From assembly GCF_910592395.1 (NCBI RefSeq), contig NC_088318.1, forward strand, positions 18,850,349 to 18,910,348: 60,000 nucleotides of DNA. Reading direction: 5' to 3'. The position numbers and the translations under genes are program-made. This stretch comes from Lineus longissimus. Its lineage: Eukaryota; Nemertea; Pilidiophora; Heteronemertea; Lineidae. Shown in pieces: positions 38,401 through 48,592 of the stretch. How positions within the stretch are numbered: the first letter of the stretch is position 1; each line of letters starts with the position of its first letter. Below the pieces are notes generated by a model. It made no database searches. It was not told the DNA's origin and worked only from the letters and a program-made list of their open reading frames with translations.

Positions 38401-40138
38401 AGTCCATTGGATAAACATAGCCATCACTCCATCAGTAAATAGTAAATATCCTCCCGTGTTTATACACCGCACTCAAATGTCATTTCTTTCCAGTTGTCAA
38501 CAATGTTCTCTCTCTATGTTTGTGTCGCACTTTTGAAAATCATTCGGCAAGTTATTTGGGAACGAGCCAATAAGCTCAACACAGTAAGCCGCGTCGGGGT
38601 AAACTCATGAAATTTTAGATGATTTCCTGATTTGAGAAGATCACGAACAAATCACGAGTATTTTAGACTTTTAACGGAAAATCCAAAACAATCAGAAAAT
38701 ATTTGTGTTATTACCAGTAATTGGGATTGGTGTTCGCTTAGACGTTTTTGGGGCTTTGCACGTGCCGTGGACTCAAATTCATAAAGCCGCTGCTAATAAC
38801 TCTCACACTCGAGAGAATGAGACTATTCAAGAAATTACCAAGCTTTAGCCTTCCAGCACTGAGATTCAATGACATGTTCATACTTAGACTTCCGTATAGA
38901 TTGTGCTAATTCGCGTGAAGTCATTAATTTCCACATCATTTTTTGCCAAATGATTTGATATTGAAGATCACGAATGTCTCGCAAGGCTCCATCACGAATA
39001 TTAATTGGATATTAACGGTTGGATGCACTTTTATAGTATACATGTAGATGTTTTGGACGCTATAACAAAGGATATAAAGATGACAAGAAAAAAATGAAAT
39101 GGATTGAATGTCGCCGTTAAAATAGCAAGTGCAGCCCTTGCGGAATGAAGCGTTGCTCAGTCAGGCTGCATGTGCTCTTAAGGAGAGGAGTGATGGTGAC
39201 ATCTTGGAGCAGAATTGAACTTGCATGTGGCGACCCTGTAGAATTAGCAACCTCTCGGACCATATTCCACGTCTCAGAGTCATGGGCAAGCACCTCTCCT
39301 AGCAAACCCAGCTCCGACCAAAGGCCATCTCTAAACAAAGACGTCGTAGGACCTTACATCCAACTTGCATCTTCCTCACTGTGGCGAGGCTATGCCAACA
39401 GGAGCATTGTTCTTGCTTTCAAACCCATCTTGCATCTCAGGTTTCGGCTTTTGAACTAAAGTGTGCGGGATAAATCGAAGCATCCATCTCAACTGTTTGA
39501 AACTTGAGATTGAACATCGGTTCCAAAGCTAACCTTGGCTGACCACGAATAGCCTTGCTACAGTGAAGAAGAACGAATCTATGATGAATATTTTCCAGAT
39601 GGACGTGTTTGAGAACTAAAGGAGCTAGCTGCTTTTTCCCAATCGTGAGTAGAATCTCTCTTGAAAACCACGCAAGTTTTACATTCTGCCGCGACAGCGA
39701 CCGGGTGACTATGTTATTCTCTTGTAAGAGTAGGGGACGGCACAGCCCTGGACGGTGTTGATTATGATGCAGTTAATCCTCAAGGGCAACATCAAAGAAT
39801 CAATTCGACCAGGCAGTCCGAATATAGCCGAAAAAAAACCCCTGATCAAGTTGTGTTGTGGTTTTTTTACATCCACGGGGAACGATTTTACCTGATGATA
39901 TCACGCAAATGAGAGCAATTCTGCCTTCCGTTCTTATTGTGCGGGGATCTACAAAAAATAACGATCTAATGGCCAAGCATTGTGTAGAGCGGGACCCAAT
40001 GGACTGTCCCACTACAACAGGAAGCCATGGACAGACCCGCTGCGGCGGGAACTGTGGACAGACCAGCTTTAATGAATATGCAACAATTGCATGCAGTTAT
40101 TTGCCAAATTGGCGAAAAAAATCATTAAAATGCATCCA
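35458..40138. other. Long non-coding stretch
   Basis: The longest frames (36776-37138 minus, 39117-39338 minus, 39858-40277 plus) are contradicted by equally open frames on the other strand and have no motif. The 39858 frame also runs through a small transposon end at 40139. A TACATGTAC palindrome lies at 36767. No gene could be supported. Confidence 0.4.
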
Positions 40139-40244
40139 CAGTAGAACCCCGATAACACGAACATATTTAGACTCAGAAATGTTTTCATCCTTCAGAGTTG
40201 AATTTTTTCATCAGTTCGGGTGGTCGCCGACCGTGGTTCCGCTG
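40139..40244. mobile_element. Small pogo/Tigger-like MITE, 106 bp
   Basis: The left end CAGTAGAACCCCGATAACAC and the right end, read inverted, CAGCGGAACCACGGTCGGCG, share CAGYRGAACC-CG, the usual terminal motif of pogo/Tigger-like elements. The inverted right end also matches the 12118 element (GGTCGGCGACCACCC). A TA lies just right of the element. The left TA is not preserved. There is no transposase, so it would depend on an autonomous relative. Confidence 0.5.
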
Positions 40245-40444
40245 TATTACAAAAACGCATGGCTTTTATTTTTTTGATCAATTTAGTATCGGGGGGGGTG
40301 AAAAAGCCATGTCAAGTCACAATCATTCATCACCAGCGACGGACTAGAGGAACTATATTTACTTTCACACCAGCAAAGCGGAGATATCCTACAGCCTCAA
40401 CAGCTCCAAAAGCATGAAAGGCATTGTCCGACAAAGGTGTAGTG

Positions 40445-40545
40445 TTATCGAGTGAGGCTCACGCGTGAATGATCTTCGCTTTAGACACAAAAGAACATTA
40501 AGGGGCTCGGTTTGTATGAAAGGATCGATAAACGTAATGTCAATA
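40445..40545 (-). repeat. Dispersed repeat family, copy D (partial)
   Basis: Inverted relative to copies A and B. It contains GAATGATCTTCGCTTT, AGGGGCTCGGTTTGTATGAA and GATCGATAAACGTAATG. The AGGCCTTAGAGGAT part present in copy C has been lost between the two conserved blocks. Confidence 0.65.
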
Positions 40546-41244
40546 GGACATGCGCCGGTCAGTTGCAGTTGGAATTAAAAGCTTTACTAAGCTGTCATTG
40601 TGTGCGTCCCTCTCATACCTTCTGTCATTTCATGCAACTGGTCTGGACATATTTTTGAATCGAGTATCATTTCCTTAACAGATAGTTCACTCAGAGAGTA
40701 CAGAATGTCATGTTGTCATCGTTCGTTTCACACAGTTCCCTGACAAACCTCCCGTACCACACCTACATGTCACTCGACCAGTTGGAATGATAATGCCGAA
40801 TCCGATTATCGTTGTGCACTTGGAAAAAAAGCAGCAAACGCCAACAATGTTCATTTCTAAATATTTCCAGATAATGATTAATCATCATCATCAACTCCGT
40901 CGGCAAACACATTAGGCATTACAACGCAGCAATCGCATTTTGCCTCAGCCGAAAGCCCCCGCGAATGTAGATCACAGCGAGTGGCATCATTAATTGATTC
41001 AGCCCAAAGTTTCAGCACACTGACTGCATAATCATCACCAACCACAAATAGTGGAAATGCTAATTGTTTCACAAACCTCATATCAACTTTTTTAGCAGAG
41101 GTGAGCAATGATATTACTGTTCCCACGCTGTTCGGTAGACTGCTATACATGTCTGTCTAAGTAAGGGCATAGTCTGCAGTATATTGTAATTGAATTGTAT
41201 ATTCAATTTTCGACCTGTTAAGGCGTTTTTGCAGAAACTAGTTG
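40546..41244. other. Non-coding stretch flanking the 63-bp minisatellite
   Basis: No supported gene. A 90-codon minus-strand frame (40878-41150) has no recognised motif. Confidence 0.45.
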
Positions 41245-42184
41245 TTGGTAACGTATGTGGGTTGGGAACAACATCTCGTGTACAGGCTTCCCGGGTCGAC
41301 CATCATGTTGGTAACGTATGTGGGTTGGGAACAACATCTCGTGTACAGGCTTTCCGGGTCGACCATCATGTTGGTAACGTATGTGGGTTGGGAACAACAT
41401 CTCGTGTACAGGCTTCCCGGGTCGACCATCATGTTGGTAACGTATGTGGGTTGGGAACAACATCTCGTGTACAGGCTTCCCGGGTCGACCATCATGTTGG
41501 TAACGTATGTGGGTTGGGAACAACATCTCGTGTACAGGCTTCCCGGGTCGACCATCATGTTGGTAACGTATGTGGGTTGGGAACAAGATCTCGTGTACAG
41601 GCTTCCCGGGTCGACCATCATGTTGGTAACGTATGTGGGTTGGGAACAAGATCTCGTGTACAGGCTTCCCGGGTCGACCATCATGTTGGTAACGTATGTG
41701 GGTTGGGAACAACATCTCGTGTACAGGCTTCCCGGGTCGACCATCATGTTGGTAACGTATGTGGGTTGGGAACAACATCTCGTGTACAGGCTTTCCGGGT
41801 CGACCATCATGTTGGTAACGTATGTGGGTTGGGAACAACATCTCGTGTACAGGCTTCCCGGGTCGACCATCATGTTGGTAACGTATGTGGGTTGGGAACA
41901 ACATCTCGTGTACAGGCTTCCCGGGTCGACCATCATGTTGGTAACGTATGTGGGTTGGGAACAAGATCTCGTGTACAGGCTTCCCGGGTCGACCATCATG
42001 TTGGTAACGTATGTGGGTTGGGAACAAGATCTCGTGTACAGGCTTCCCGGGTCGACCATCATGTTGGTAACGTATGTGGGTTGGGAACAACATCTCGTGT
42101 ACAGGCTTCCCGGGTCGACCATCATGTTGGTAACGTATGTGGGTTGGGAACAACATCTCGTGTACAGGCTTCCCGGGTCGACCA
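41245..42184. repeat. 63-bp minisatellite, 15 copies, higher-order structure
   Basis: The unit starts TTGGTAACGTATGTGGGTTG and ends CCCGGGTCGACCATCATG, with unit starts every 63 bp from 41245 to 42127. Variation is confined almost entirely to two sites: AACAACATCT or AACAAGATCT, and GGCTTCCC or GGCTTTCC. The second variant occurs in units 2 and 9, the AAG variant in units 6, 7, 12 and 13. So a block of 6-7 units has itself been duplicated. Because 63 is divisible by three, four reading frames (two per strand, 312-352 codons) stay open, with 21-residue repeats such as VGNVCGLGTTSRVQASRVDH. No signal peptide, domain or splice support favours any of them. Confidence 0.95.
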
Positions 42185-42300
42185 CATTTTGCTATGGTAA
42201 AAATAATGTTGGGAACCTTTTAGGATGTTTGATTTCTTTTCTAGTAGTTAATGGAATGGTTAATGTAATTCGGTTGATTTTAGCATCCACCCCGCACTAA

Positions 42301-43950
42301 CAATATTGACCCGTCCTGGACACAAACATGCTGCCTCCAACAGTACTTACTATCGCGACCTTTTGAAAACCACTGTTACTGTCACACTCGTAATCTGTTT
42401 TTATTTACGATGTGTCCCCTGTTGACATTACAACTGGCAATTAATTAATACTGTGGCGTCACATTACTTCCCTGCAACCCCAACCATGCACATAATCATT
42501 GTAGATGCATGTAAAGCGCTTTTTGCTCTATTTTTATTGCTTTCATAAAGTTACAGGGTGGGACGGTTATTAGTCACTTCGGCATTAGTTAACAGTATTG
42601 GTGCGAATTCGTTCGCTAATTACTTTTATGCTGCATGGCTTATTGTTGATGGGAGTTGGTATCTAAATTATAAATCAGATGGGTCCATTCGTCATTTCAT
42701 GATCTCTGTACTTTCGGATCAAGTGCACACTCGCTCAGTTTTGTTTTTTGATTCACAAGTGATACAGCATGGTCATTTAAGTGTGTTTTGTTTAGTGTAC
42801 CTTATAGTCTTAAGGTATGTGGGCGCTAGCATAACAAAAGTCGTATTTTATTGGCCTAAAATGCAGACTCAGTTTACAAGTTAATTTAAAATCTACTCGT
42901 CTGTCATTGAATGCTCATTTGAATTCAGATTCCGATTGAATCAGAAGTATCGGTGACAATGATATATGTTTCATTAAATACAAAAGGAATTACATGCAAG
43001 TGCTCGCAGTGATTTTCACAATTGATCTGACTTCGTCTGATGATATTTCACTGTAACTTTCTGTAAGAATCCGTTTAGTTTCTCATATCGGCTACTATAA
43101 CTTGAGGCAGAATGATTTCGCATCGGTCCTTCGTGTCTCCTAAGGTGAATGAGTGAGGTGTCGACATTGGATGTAAAGCAGACGTTTATGTGAACTATTG
43201 CATTTCACTTTCATCTGGATTAACTGAAGTCATAACATCCTTTTGATGCTCTATTCGCTGGATTTATTTGATACATGAAAACGCAATTTGTTCCGTGCAG
43301 GATGATACTGCTAATGCAGATGAAAGGAAATCGTTTTCGATTCCCATTTGAATGATAATGGAGTATTGAAATTCGAATTCATCGAGAGCATAATATTTAC
43401 ATTTTCGAGTAACTCGTTGGAATCGCTAATTCATTATGTCGATCAAACACGATGCGAGTCATGATATAGTCGCTAAACGACTGTATGAGGAGGGCATGCG
43501 AAAATACCTTGCGGAAGTGAGTAAAGTTTTAAAAGGATGATCAATGATGAGGATGGTTGATACAGTACTCTAGTTTCAAGGATTCTAAGACCACTACTCC
43601 AAACTTAACACAAGGCCAAGCCGGACGTGATGACAACTTGGTGTAGCCAACCCATTCTCTTTCCAAGTTCAACATTTTGAACGGCATCCGTGGAATGATG
43701 AGTTGCATGATATTTCCTGAAATATCACAAACGGTCTTAGATCTGTGATACTAGAGTATATGTCTATCAGCTGCGTTGTGTCCCAAAGACAAAGCCGGTA
43801 CGCATGCATGTAGAGCACAGGCATCGAATCTGGAGGCATCTTTTGCAGGATATGGTGAAAATATCTAATGACTAATAATTTCCTTGAATATTCAAATTCA
43901 AACACACTGCTATGATAACAAAATGTATGTGACTGCAGTGTTATCTCATG
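42301..43950. other. Non-coding stretch
   Basis: A 108-codon plus frame (42558-42884) and a 100-codon minus frame (43669-43971) occur without motif or splice support. AT-rich intergenic or intronic DNA. Confidence 0.4.
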
Positions 43951-43954
43951 CATA

Positions 43955-44990
43955 TCTAGTGGTGTGTTCACACTGGATGCGAATTGAAACCGAATTCCGT
44001 AGAGCGCTCTCCGGAATACGAATTGGTTAATCCAGTTTCAGAACGGTCGCGTCACACTGACCCGAATACGCATTCAAATCGGTTTAAAACGCGCTACACT
44101 CAATGCGTATACTAACATCAAGCATTCAATTTCAATCTGCAGATCCTGCAAGAAGCAAATTCTAGTACATGTACATACATACATAAAAAAATACAAGAAC
44201 AGTTTCATTCAGCATACATTCCTAGGCCATTCACCATTCAATCTTTGGTCTCTGTGGCGTAACAAACAATCAAACCTAACCCAAGATCAACTTTACTCCG
44301 TACAAAAATAAATCTATTCAAAATTGCATGAAAAAATTATTCTAAAAACATCTTCATATTGTGTTTGGCAGATCATAACTCTACCATTTACCAGGCATTC
44401 ACTTCAGCACATCCCACAAGACTAGCACAATCAATTGAATTGATAGAAGTTTGGCGCGGAGAATTAACGGAAGAGGAAGTGCGCCGGGCGCATGCACAGT
44501 GCAATCGAAATTATTAATTCGTATCAAGCGCGTCACACTTGAAATCTCAATACGGTTTCGTTGATTCGGATTAGCTGATTCGCATTCAATTCGGTTTAAG
44601 AACCGTGTTGGTTAAAGCGGATTGAGATCGGTATGAACCGAATTGAGTGTGACGCCCCAATACGTATCAACGTTTTAATTCGAATTCAATTCGTGTTAAA
44701 ACCCCAGTGTGACCACGGCATAGCACAATCAATTGAATTGATAGAAGTTTGGCGCGGAGAATTAACGGAAGAGGACGTGCGCAGGGCGCATGCACAGTGC
44801 GATCGAAATTATTAATTCGTATCAAGCGCGTCACACTTGAAATCTCAATACGGTTTCGTTGATTCGGATTAGCTGATTCGCATTCAATTCGGTTTAAGAG
44901 ATCGGTATGAACCGAATTGAGTGTGACGCCCCAATACGTATCAACGTTTTAATTCGAATTCAATTCGTGTTAAAACCCCAGTGTGACCAC
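43955..44990 (+). mobile_element. DNA transposon-like element, about 1 kb, with internal duplication
   Basis: The left end CTAGTGGTGTGTTCACACTGG and the right end, inverted, CGTGGTCACACTGG, share GTGG..TCACACTGG. GCATAT flanks both sides (43949-43954 and about 44992-44997) and could be a target-site duplication. Both arms carry multiple copies of subterminal motifs GCGTCACACT and GAATTGAAACCGAATT-like strings in opposite orientation, as in many cut-and-paste elements. The superfamily is not assignable. No complete transposase is present. Confidence 0.55.
44365..44515 (+). pseudogene. Exon-like remnant inside the DNA element
   Basis: An acceptor TGTTTGGCAG precedes a frame reading YQAFTSAHPTRLAQSIELIE and continuing WRGELTEEEVRRAHAQCNRN to a TAA at 44513-44515. 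The second half is copied in the 298-bp duplication (44721 onward) and stays open there with conservative changes only (E to D, N to D, and synonymous Arg). It may be the C-terminal end of a transposon-encoded protein or a captured host exon. No family is recognised. Confidence 0.35.
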
Positions 44991-44994
44991 GGCA
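44423..44994 (+). repeat. 298-bp tandem duplication inside the DNA element
   Basis: Copy 1 (44423-44720) and copy 2 (44721-44994) both start TAGCACAATCAATTGAATTG and end GTGTGACCACGGCA. Copy 2 lacks 24 bp (AACCGTGTTGG...GGATTG) and has a handful of substitutions, four of them in the short coding-like stretch. It includes the right terminus of the element, so copy 1 retains an internal terminus. Confidence 0.95.
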
Positions 44995-45099
44995 TATAAC
45001 TCTACTCCGTGTGCTCTACGTGTATGAAACCGCTTATTGCTGTTCTGTTTATGTCAATCTGTCTGACGATTTTCCATTCTTTTCTTTTCTTCTGACCAG

Positions 45100-45206
45100 A
45101 AAGCTACCTGGTCATCCAGAGCTACCTGCTAAACCCTATCCCACCTTTTGGTGGAAGGATATACCAGTCAATGAAGATGTTTTCCCGAAATCGAAACCGC
45201 AAGAAG
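45100..45206 (+). CDS. Possible penultimate exon of an unknown gene
   Basis: A strong acceptor (TTCCATTCTTTTCTTTTCTTCTGACCAG) at 45099 and a donor AAGAAG|GTAATG at 45207 bound 107 nt. The frame that joins the next exon reads KLPGHPELPAKPYPTF, then WWKDIPVNEDVFPKSKPQE; it enters in phase 2 and leaves in phase 1. A second frame is also open here, so the choice rests on the in-frame join to 45339 and on the shared motif (IPVNEDVFP here, LPVDETFP in the next exon). No family is recognised, and the upstream exons were not found. Confidence 0.4.
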
Positions 45207-45338
45207 GTAATGTCTGCATGTTTTTTACGTAATCTGTAAGTTCTGTGTTGTTATCTTCAGGTGATTTGTCATTGTTTTTCCCCGAATATTCTAACTATTT
45301 CAGCATCTCGGCGTGGTGATAAAGTGATATATTCACAG

Positions 45339-45601
45339 GGAGGAAGCTACCTGTAGATGAGACATTTCCATTTGTCTGTCTCATAGCCCTCTATTCATCC
45401 AAGTCATCACCTGAGTTGTTTTCAAATGCCTATGCATCCCATGTAAGGCTGTCAGAGGTTCAGATCGTTTCGAAGTCTAAAATCAACACACATTCTAATG
45501 CTACTATCCGTTTTGGCAACTCTCACCAATCCAGAACTCCAAGGGCCAGGCCAATTGGCTTGTTTAAGTATCTAGGCTGCTGCCGACAATTTGATGTTTG
45601 A
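45339..45601 (+). CDS. Possible terminal exon of the same unknown gene
   Basis: An acceptor ATTCACAG at 45338 starts a frame that continues the phase of the exon ending at 45206 (G + GG). It runs 86 codons to TGA at 45599-45601, with RKLPVDETFPFVCLIALYS first and GLFKYLGCCRQFDV last. The 132-bp intron is typical in size. An AATAAA lies at 45806-45811, about 200 bp after the stop, and would serve as a poly(A) signal. The acceptor has a weak pyrimidine tract, and the reading could be read-through rather than a true exon. Confidence 0.35.
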
Positions 45602-46759
45602 AAGCAGACTTTTTTTTGAGATCAGGACAATGATAGAATCGGGTTCTGACTAACTTCTGTCTCTCCTACTATCGTGATATCATCGACTGCAGCATTGGGT
45701 GGTGTTGAGTGAATTTCAACAAGACCCACACTACAGGGCAAATGGCACATCACAGTAACAACAACAAAAGATGGATGAATCTTTTGTCATGAGGATTGTG
45801 CAGTGAATAAAGAAAGCAACGTATGACATCCACCTGGTGCATTGTATTCACATTCATTCGAATTTTTTATCATTTAAAATAACACATGTAACTTTGCGAA
45901 CACGCATTTGTATTTCACAATAGGCTTCACTTTCATCACACATCATTTTGATAATGTTCAACACTTAATGCCATTTATGTAAACGATTCATCAATATTTC
46001 GTCCAATGTGACCTGTGGATCAACCTGGTGCATCATTATACGAAATGTTCAGAGAGAGAGAGTTGAAATACGCGGCGCTGGCAGATGTTATTTTAATGGG
46101 TATTATTTCATATACATATATCAAATGGTCTTGCCAGACGATTTGGCTCAGATAATTCACATAGAATGATCTTCAATGGTTTTATTATACGCTGCATTGG
46201 CCGCGTCTTTTTCAATAAAATGTTAAGGTAATTTGGCTGAAAAGATTGCTCGATATAGGGGAAACTAATGTCTCGACGATGCTTTGACACTGTTTTGAGT
46301 TTAGTCTAGGGATAAACACCATCTCAGTGATGTCATCTAGTTTCTTACATTCTAAGGTGACATCTTCAACTTGACAGAATGAACACATTCGGTAACCTTT
46401 TGGTGTCCTAACATTGGTCTAGACTCTGCTTGAACAAAAGTCACTGACATGTTGATTGAGGATGGAGTTTACCCGTGTGTAGTTGATTGGCTGAAACGAA
46501 CGCACCACGAGATCAAAACCAGTTTTCCACGGTTTACTAAATATCCGATAGATATCATTTGAATTCCATTGGGCCCGATCACATGACGTTTTTTATCCAA
46601 TGGAACCGTGGATTAGCGGTGGTCATGGAATTGGGGTTTCTGGTCGTGGAACGTTTATTTCGATCAAGCATGTCTGTCACAACAGCAACAGTTGTAACAG
46701 GAAACATCCGCCCACTGGACGGTCGATCGGCGCCTCTCCCTAGCAGCGAGTCAGAAGTG
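45602..46759. other. Non-coding stretch
   Basis: Likely 3' region of the preceding candidate gene followed by intergenic DNA. It includes a short (AG)n tract near 46052 and a possible poly(A) signal at 45806. No other feature is supported. Confidence 0.45.
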
Positions 46760-47021
46760 TAAAGCCCGCAGCACACTAGCCGCCAACTTTGGCGACAAGA
46801 AGAGTTCAGCTGACGCCTCTCGACGCCGAAGTTGGCGGCCAGTGGATCCCGGTCAGAGCACACCTGCCCAGATATTTGGCGTTTAGTTGCGGCAAGTGGC
46901 GTCAAGTTACGTTCGCCGACGCCGTTCGTAGCAGACTAGGGATTTTTCAGGCGTTCAGGACTCTTGCGGCAAAAAACGCCTGTGAACGCCGAAGTTGGCG
47001 GCTAGTGTGCTACGGGCTTTA
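46760..47021. mobile_element. 262-bp MITE with about 29-bp terminal inverted repeats
   Basis: The left end TAAAGCCCGCAGCACACTAG continues CCGCCAACTT. The right end, inverted, reads TAAAGCCCGTAGCACACTAG and continues CCGCCAACTTCGG, so the arms match with one mismatch over about 29 bp. The outermost TA at each side (46760-46761, 47020-47021) fits a TA target-site duplication as in Tc1/mariner-like MITEs. Repeats of GACGCCGAAGTTGGCGG and GGCGTCAAG motifs lie inside. It is GC-richer than its surroundings and codes for nothing. Near-identical arms suggest recent activity. Confidence 0.85.
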
Positions 47022-47712
47022 GCCTACTCGCTTTAGATCTACCATTTCCCATTGCCATGATTGCAAGGACCTGTCAAATGAAACGGGTACCCATCATGAT
47101 TGTCCGCCGGGATAGTTCCGCTGTACAAATAACCAGTGCAAAGTGTGTAAATTGGACCACATAAGGTGATCTAATCCCAGGCTGTTCAGATCGACTCTCT
47201 CTATTATATCCACTGCACGCAATGCAAACAACTCCTCCGCTCAATCAGCGGCCGGGTTGTCTTGATCACCTCAGGAAATCATATCTCGATGTTGTCAGAG
47301 GTAAAGTCATCATCTAATTGGACATACTTTGAAGATTACAAATTGGCTTTATTTGCAATTCGACCGCAAACACAAGGTGCTGAGTTACAAGACTGACGAG
47401 CATACTTCCCGCCACATGCAGCCTGTGTCTATGACCACAACGACTTTACAAGTGTGACGGGGTGTCACTGTAGGTTCCGGATGCATTCAGTGGTTCATCT
47501 GTCGACACTCTCACTCTCTAAGGTCACAGACTACTACAGCTCAGGGGCTTTAACATTTGCATCGAATGAATCTGAACAACAGCGGTTGGAAGACGGTTAA
47601 CACATGGTTTTCAAATTTGATTTCATGTGCATCAGAAACAAACAAATTAGAGAATCAATCCAATGGTATGGCATCAGAATCACCCTGAACTGATCATAAC
47701 GCGCGAGGCTTC
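47022..47712. other. Intergenic, 3' side of the minus-strand secreted gene
   Basis: No coding sequence is recognised. A minus-strand AATAAA (47348-47353) about 360 bp past the stop of the 47713 gene is a candidate poly(A) signal. Another closer but non-canonical signal is possible. Confidence 0.4.
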
Positions 47713-47866
47713 TTAGAGCCCCCTCTCATTCTTCTTGAAGCATCTGAACTCGATCCCAGTGGCATGAGGACTAAAACTCATTGATCGCATCCAGCTGAAC
47801 ATAGCCATGCACATCTCACAGTCTGGGTGGACAGCGAACACTTCCTTTCCTCCTTCGTGGGTAAAC
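47713..47866 (-). CDS. Exon 3 (terminal) of the secreted-protein gene
   Basis: Acceptor CTTCTTGCAG. It completes an AGG codon begun in exon 2, then reads FTHEGGKEVFAVHPDCEMC and ends RCFKKNERGL before TAA at 47713-47715. It carries three of the four mature cysteines, including the CEMC pair. Confidence 0.75.
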
Positions 47867-48592
47867 CTGCAAGAAGAGTATAACGTAAGTGATCAGAGCA
47901 CCAGATGCAGCCTGCAGATCACAGGATGGTTACAAATACCAGCATATGTCTGTATAAGAAATGTGGGAGGTTGTGTCTGTACCTGACTCCGCCGCTTCCG
48001 CAAGGAAACGAGCTGTTGTATACCCTCCCCCGATCTTGGAATCTGACGATACCACGATTATCCGCCTGGAACCGGAAGTCATGAAATTGGCCATTCAGGT
48101 CGGTCCAGGTGACCCAAAGTCTTAGTCTGTCCTTTCCATAGAAACGATCATACGTCCTGGCGTTCCTTATTTCAGTATACCCGTCGGGGAATGCCTTAAA
48201 CAAAAACAAAGACAGTCGTTAAAAAGCGAATAGTTTTAACATTTACAGTCTTATTTAGTCTTTCAATCATTGGTTGAAGTTGCCTTCAAACATTGATAAA
48301 ACAACATAGACAACCTCCCATACAACAGAACACGCTGCATGGATAAAACAACAGAAGAGTGGCAAGCCTAGCGGAGGCCATATTGGACGGAGTCATTGAG
48401 ATGGCTAACAACGCCCTACCATGACTGCACAGATGCAACACCAATCCTATATTGTAACCGAGATATCCTAGGATTACCATTCCTTTCACATCGCCCAGAG
48501 TACGTACGGGTGGTCTTTCTCAGGATTGGGACACCTACCATACAGTAGTACACACTGCACAGGCACAACCCCACAATGGTCGCCAGTGTCAT
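47713..48592 (-). CDS. Three-exon gene for a 139-residue secreted protein, family unknown
   Basis: Exons 48592-48539, 48194-47983 and 47866-47713 join in phases 0 and 2 to give 140 codons including the TAA stop. The start is the ATG at 48592; an upstream in-frame stop lies a few codons before it. Residues 1-18 (MTLATIVGLCLCSVYYCM) form a hydrophobic signal peptide. The mature part is rich in Arg and aromatic residues (RLRLWVTWTDLNGQFHDF at about 41-58), has a possible N-glycosylation site at Asn78 and four cysteines (83, 105, 108, 131), enough for two disulfides. No transmembrane segment or propeptide site is seen. I recognise no family. Good splice signals, in-frame joins and a clean signal peptide make it a convincing gene. 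A missing additional 5' exon cannot be excluded. Confidence 0.72.
47983..48194 (-). CDS. Exon 2 of the secreted-protein gene
   Basis: Acceptor TTTGTTTTTGTTTAAG, donor AG|GTACAG. It has 70 whole codons plus two bases, starting AFPDGYTEIRNARTY and ending SSFPCGSGGV. The 116-bp intron to exon 3 is phase 2. Confidence 0.78.
48539..48592 (-). CDS. Exon 1 (signal peptide) of the secreted-protein gene
   Basis: ATG at 48592, 18 codons, closing at the donor ATG|GTAGGT in phase 0. The exon holds just the signal peptide, a common arrangement for small secreted animal proteins. The intron to exon 2 is 344 bp. This exon is the least certain of the three because it is short and rests on one donor and hydrophobicity. 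Confidence 0.6.

Noticed and set aside
39858-40277. 139-codon plus-strand ORF
   Set aside because: Its 3' third runs through a small pogo-like transposon end, and the rest has no protein character.
41245-42184. CRISPR array
   Set aside because: Units are contiguous without unique spacers, and the window is animal DNA.
41190-42300. Four ORFs of 312-352 codons, two on each strand
   Set aside because: All arise from the stop-free 63-bp repeat unit. The openness is equal on both strands and extends little beyond the array, so no frame is called a gene.
47919-48209. Unspliced 96-codon reading of secreted-gene exon 2
   Set aside because: It reads into both introns. The spliced model is in frame, uses consensus sites and adds a signal peptide.
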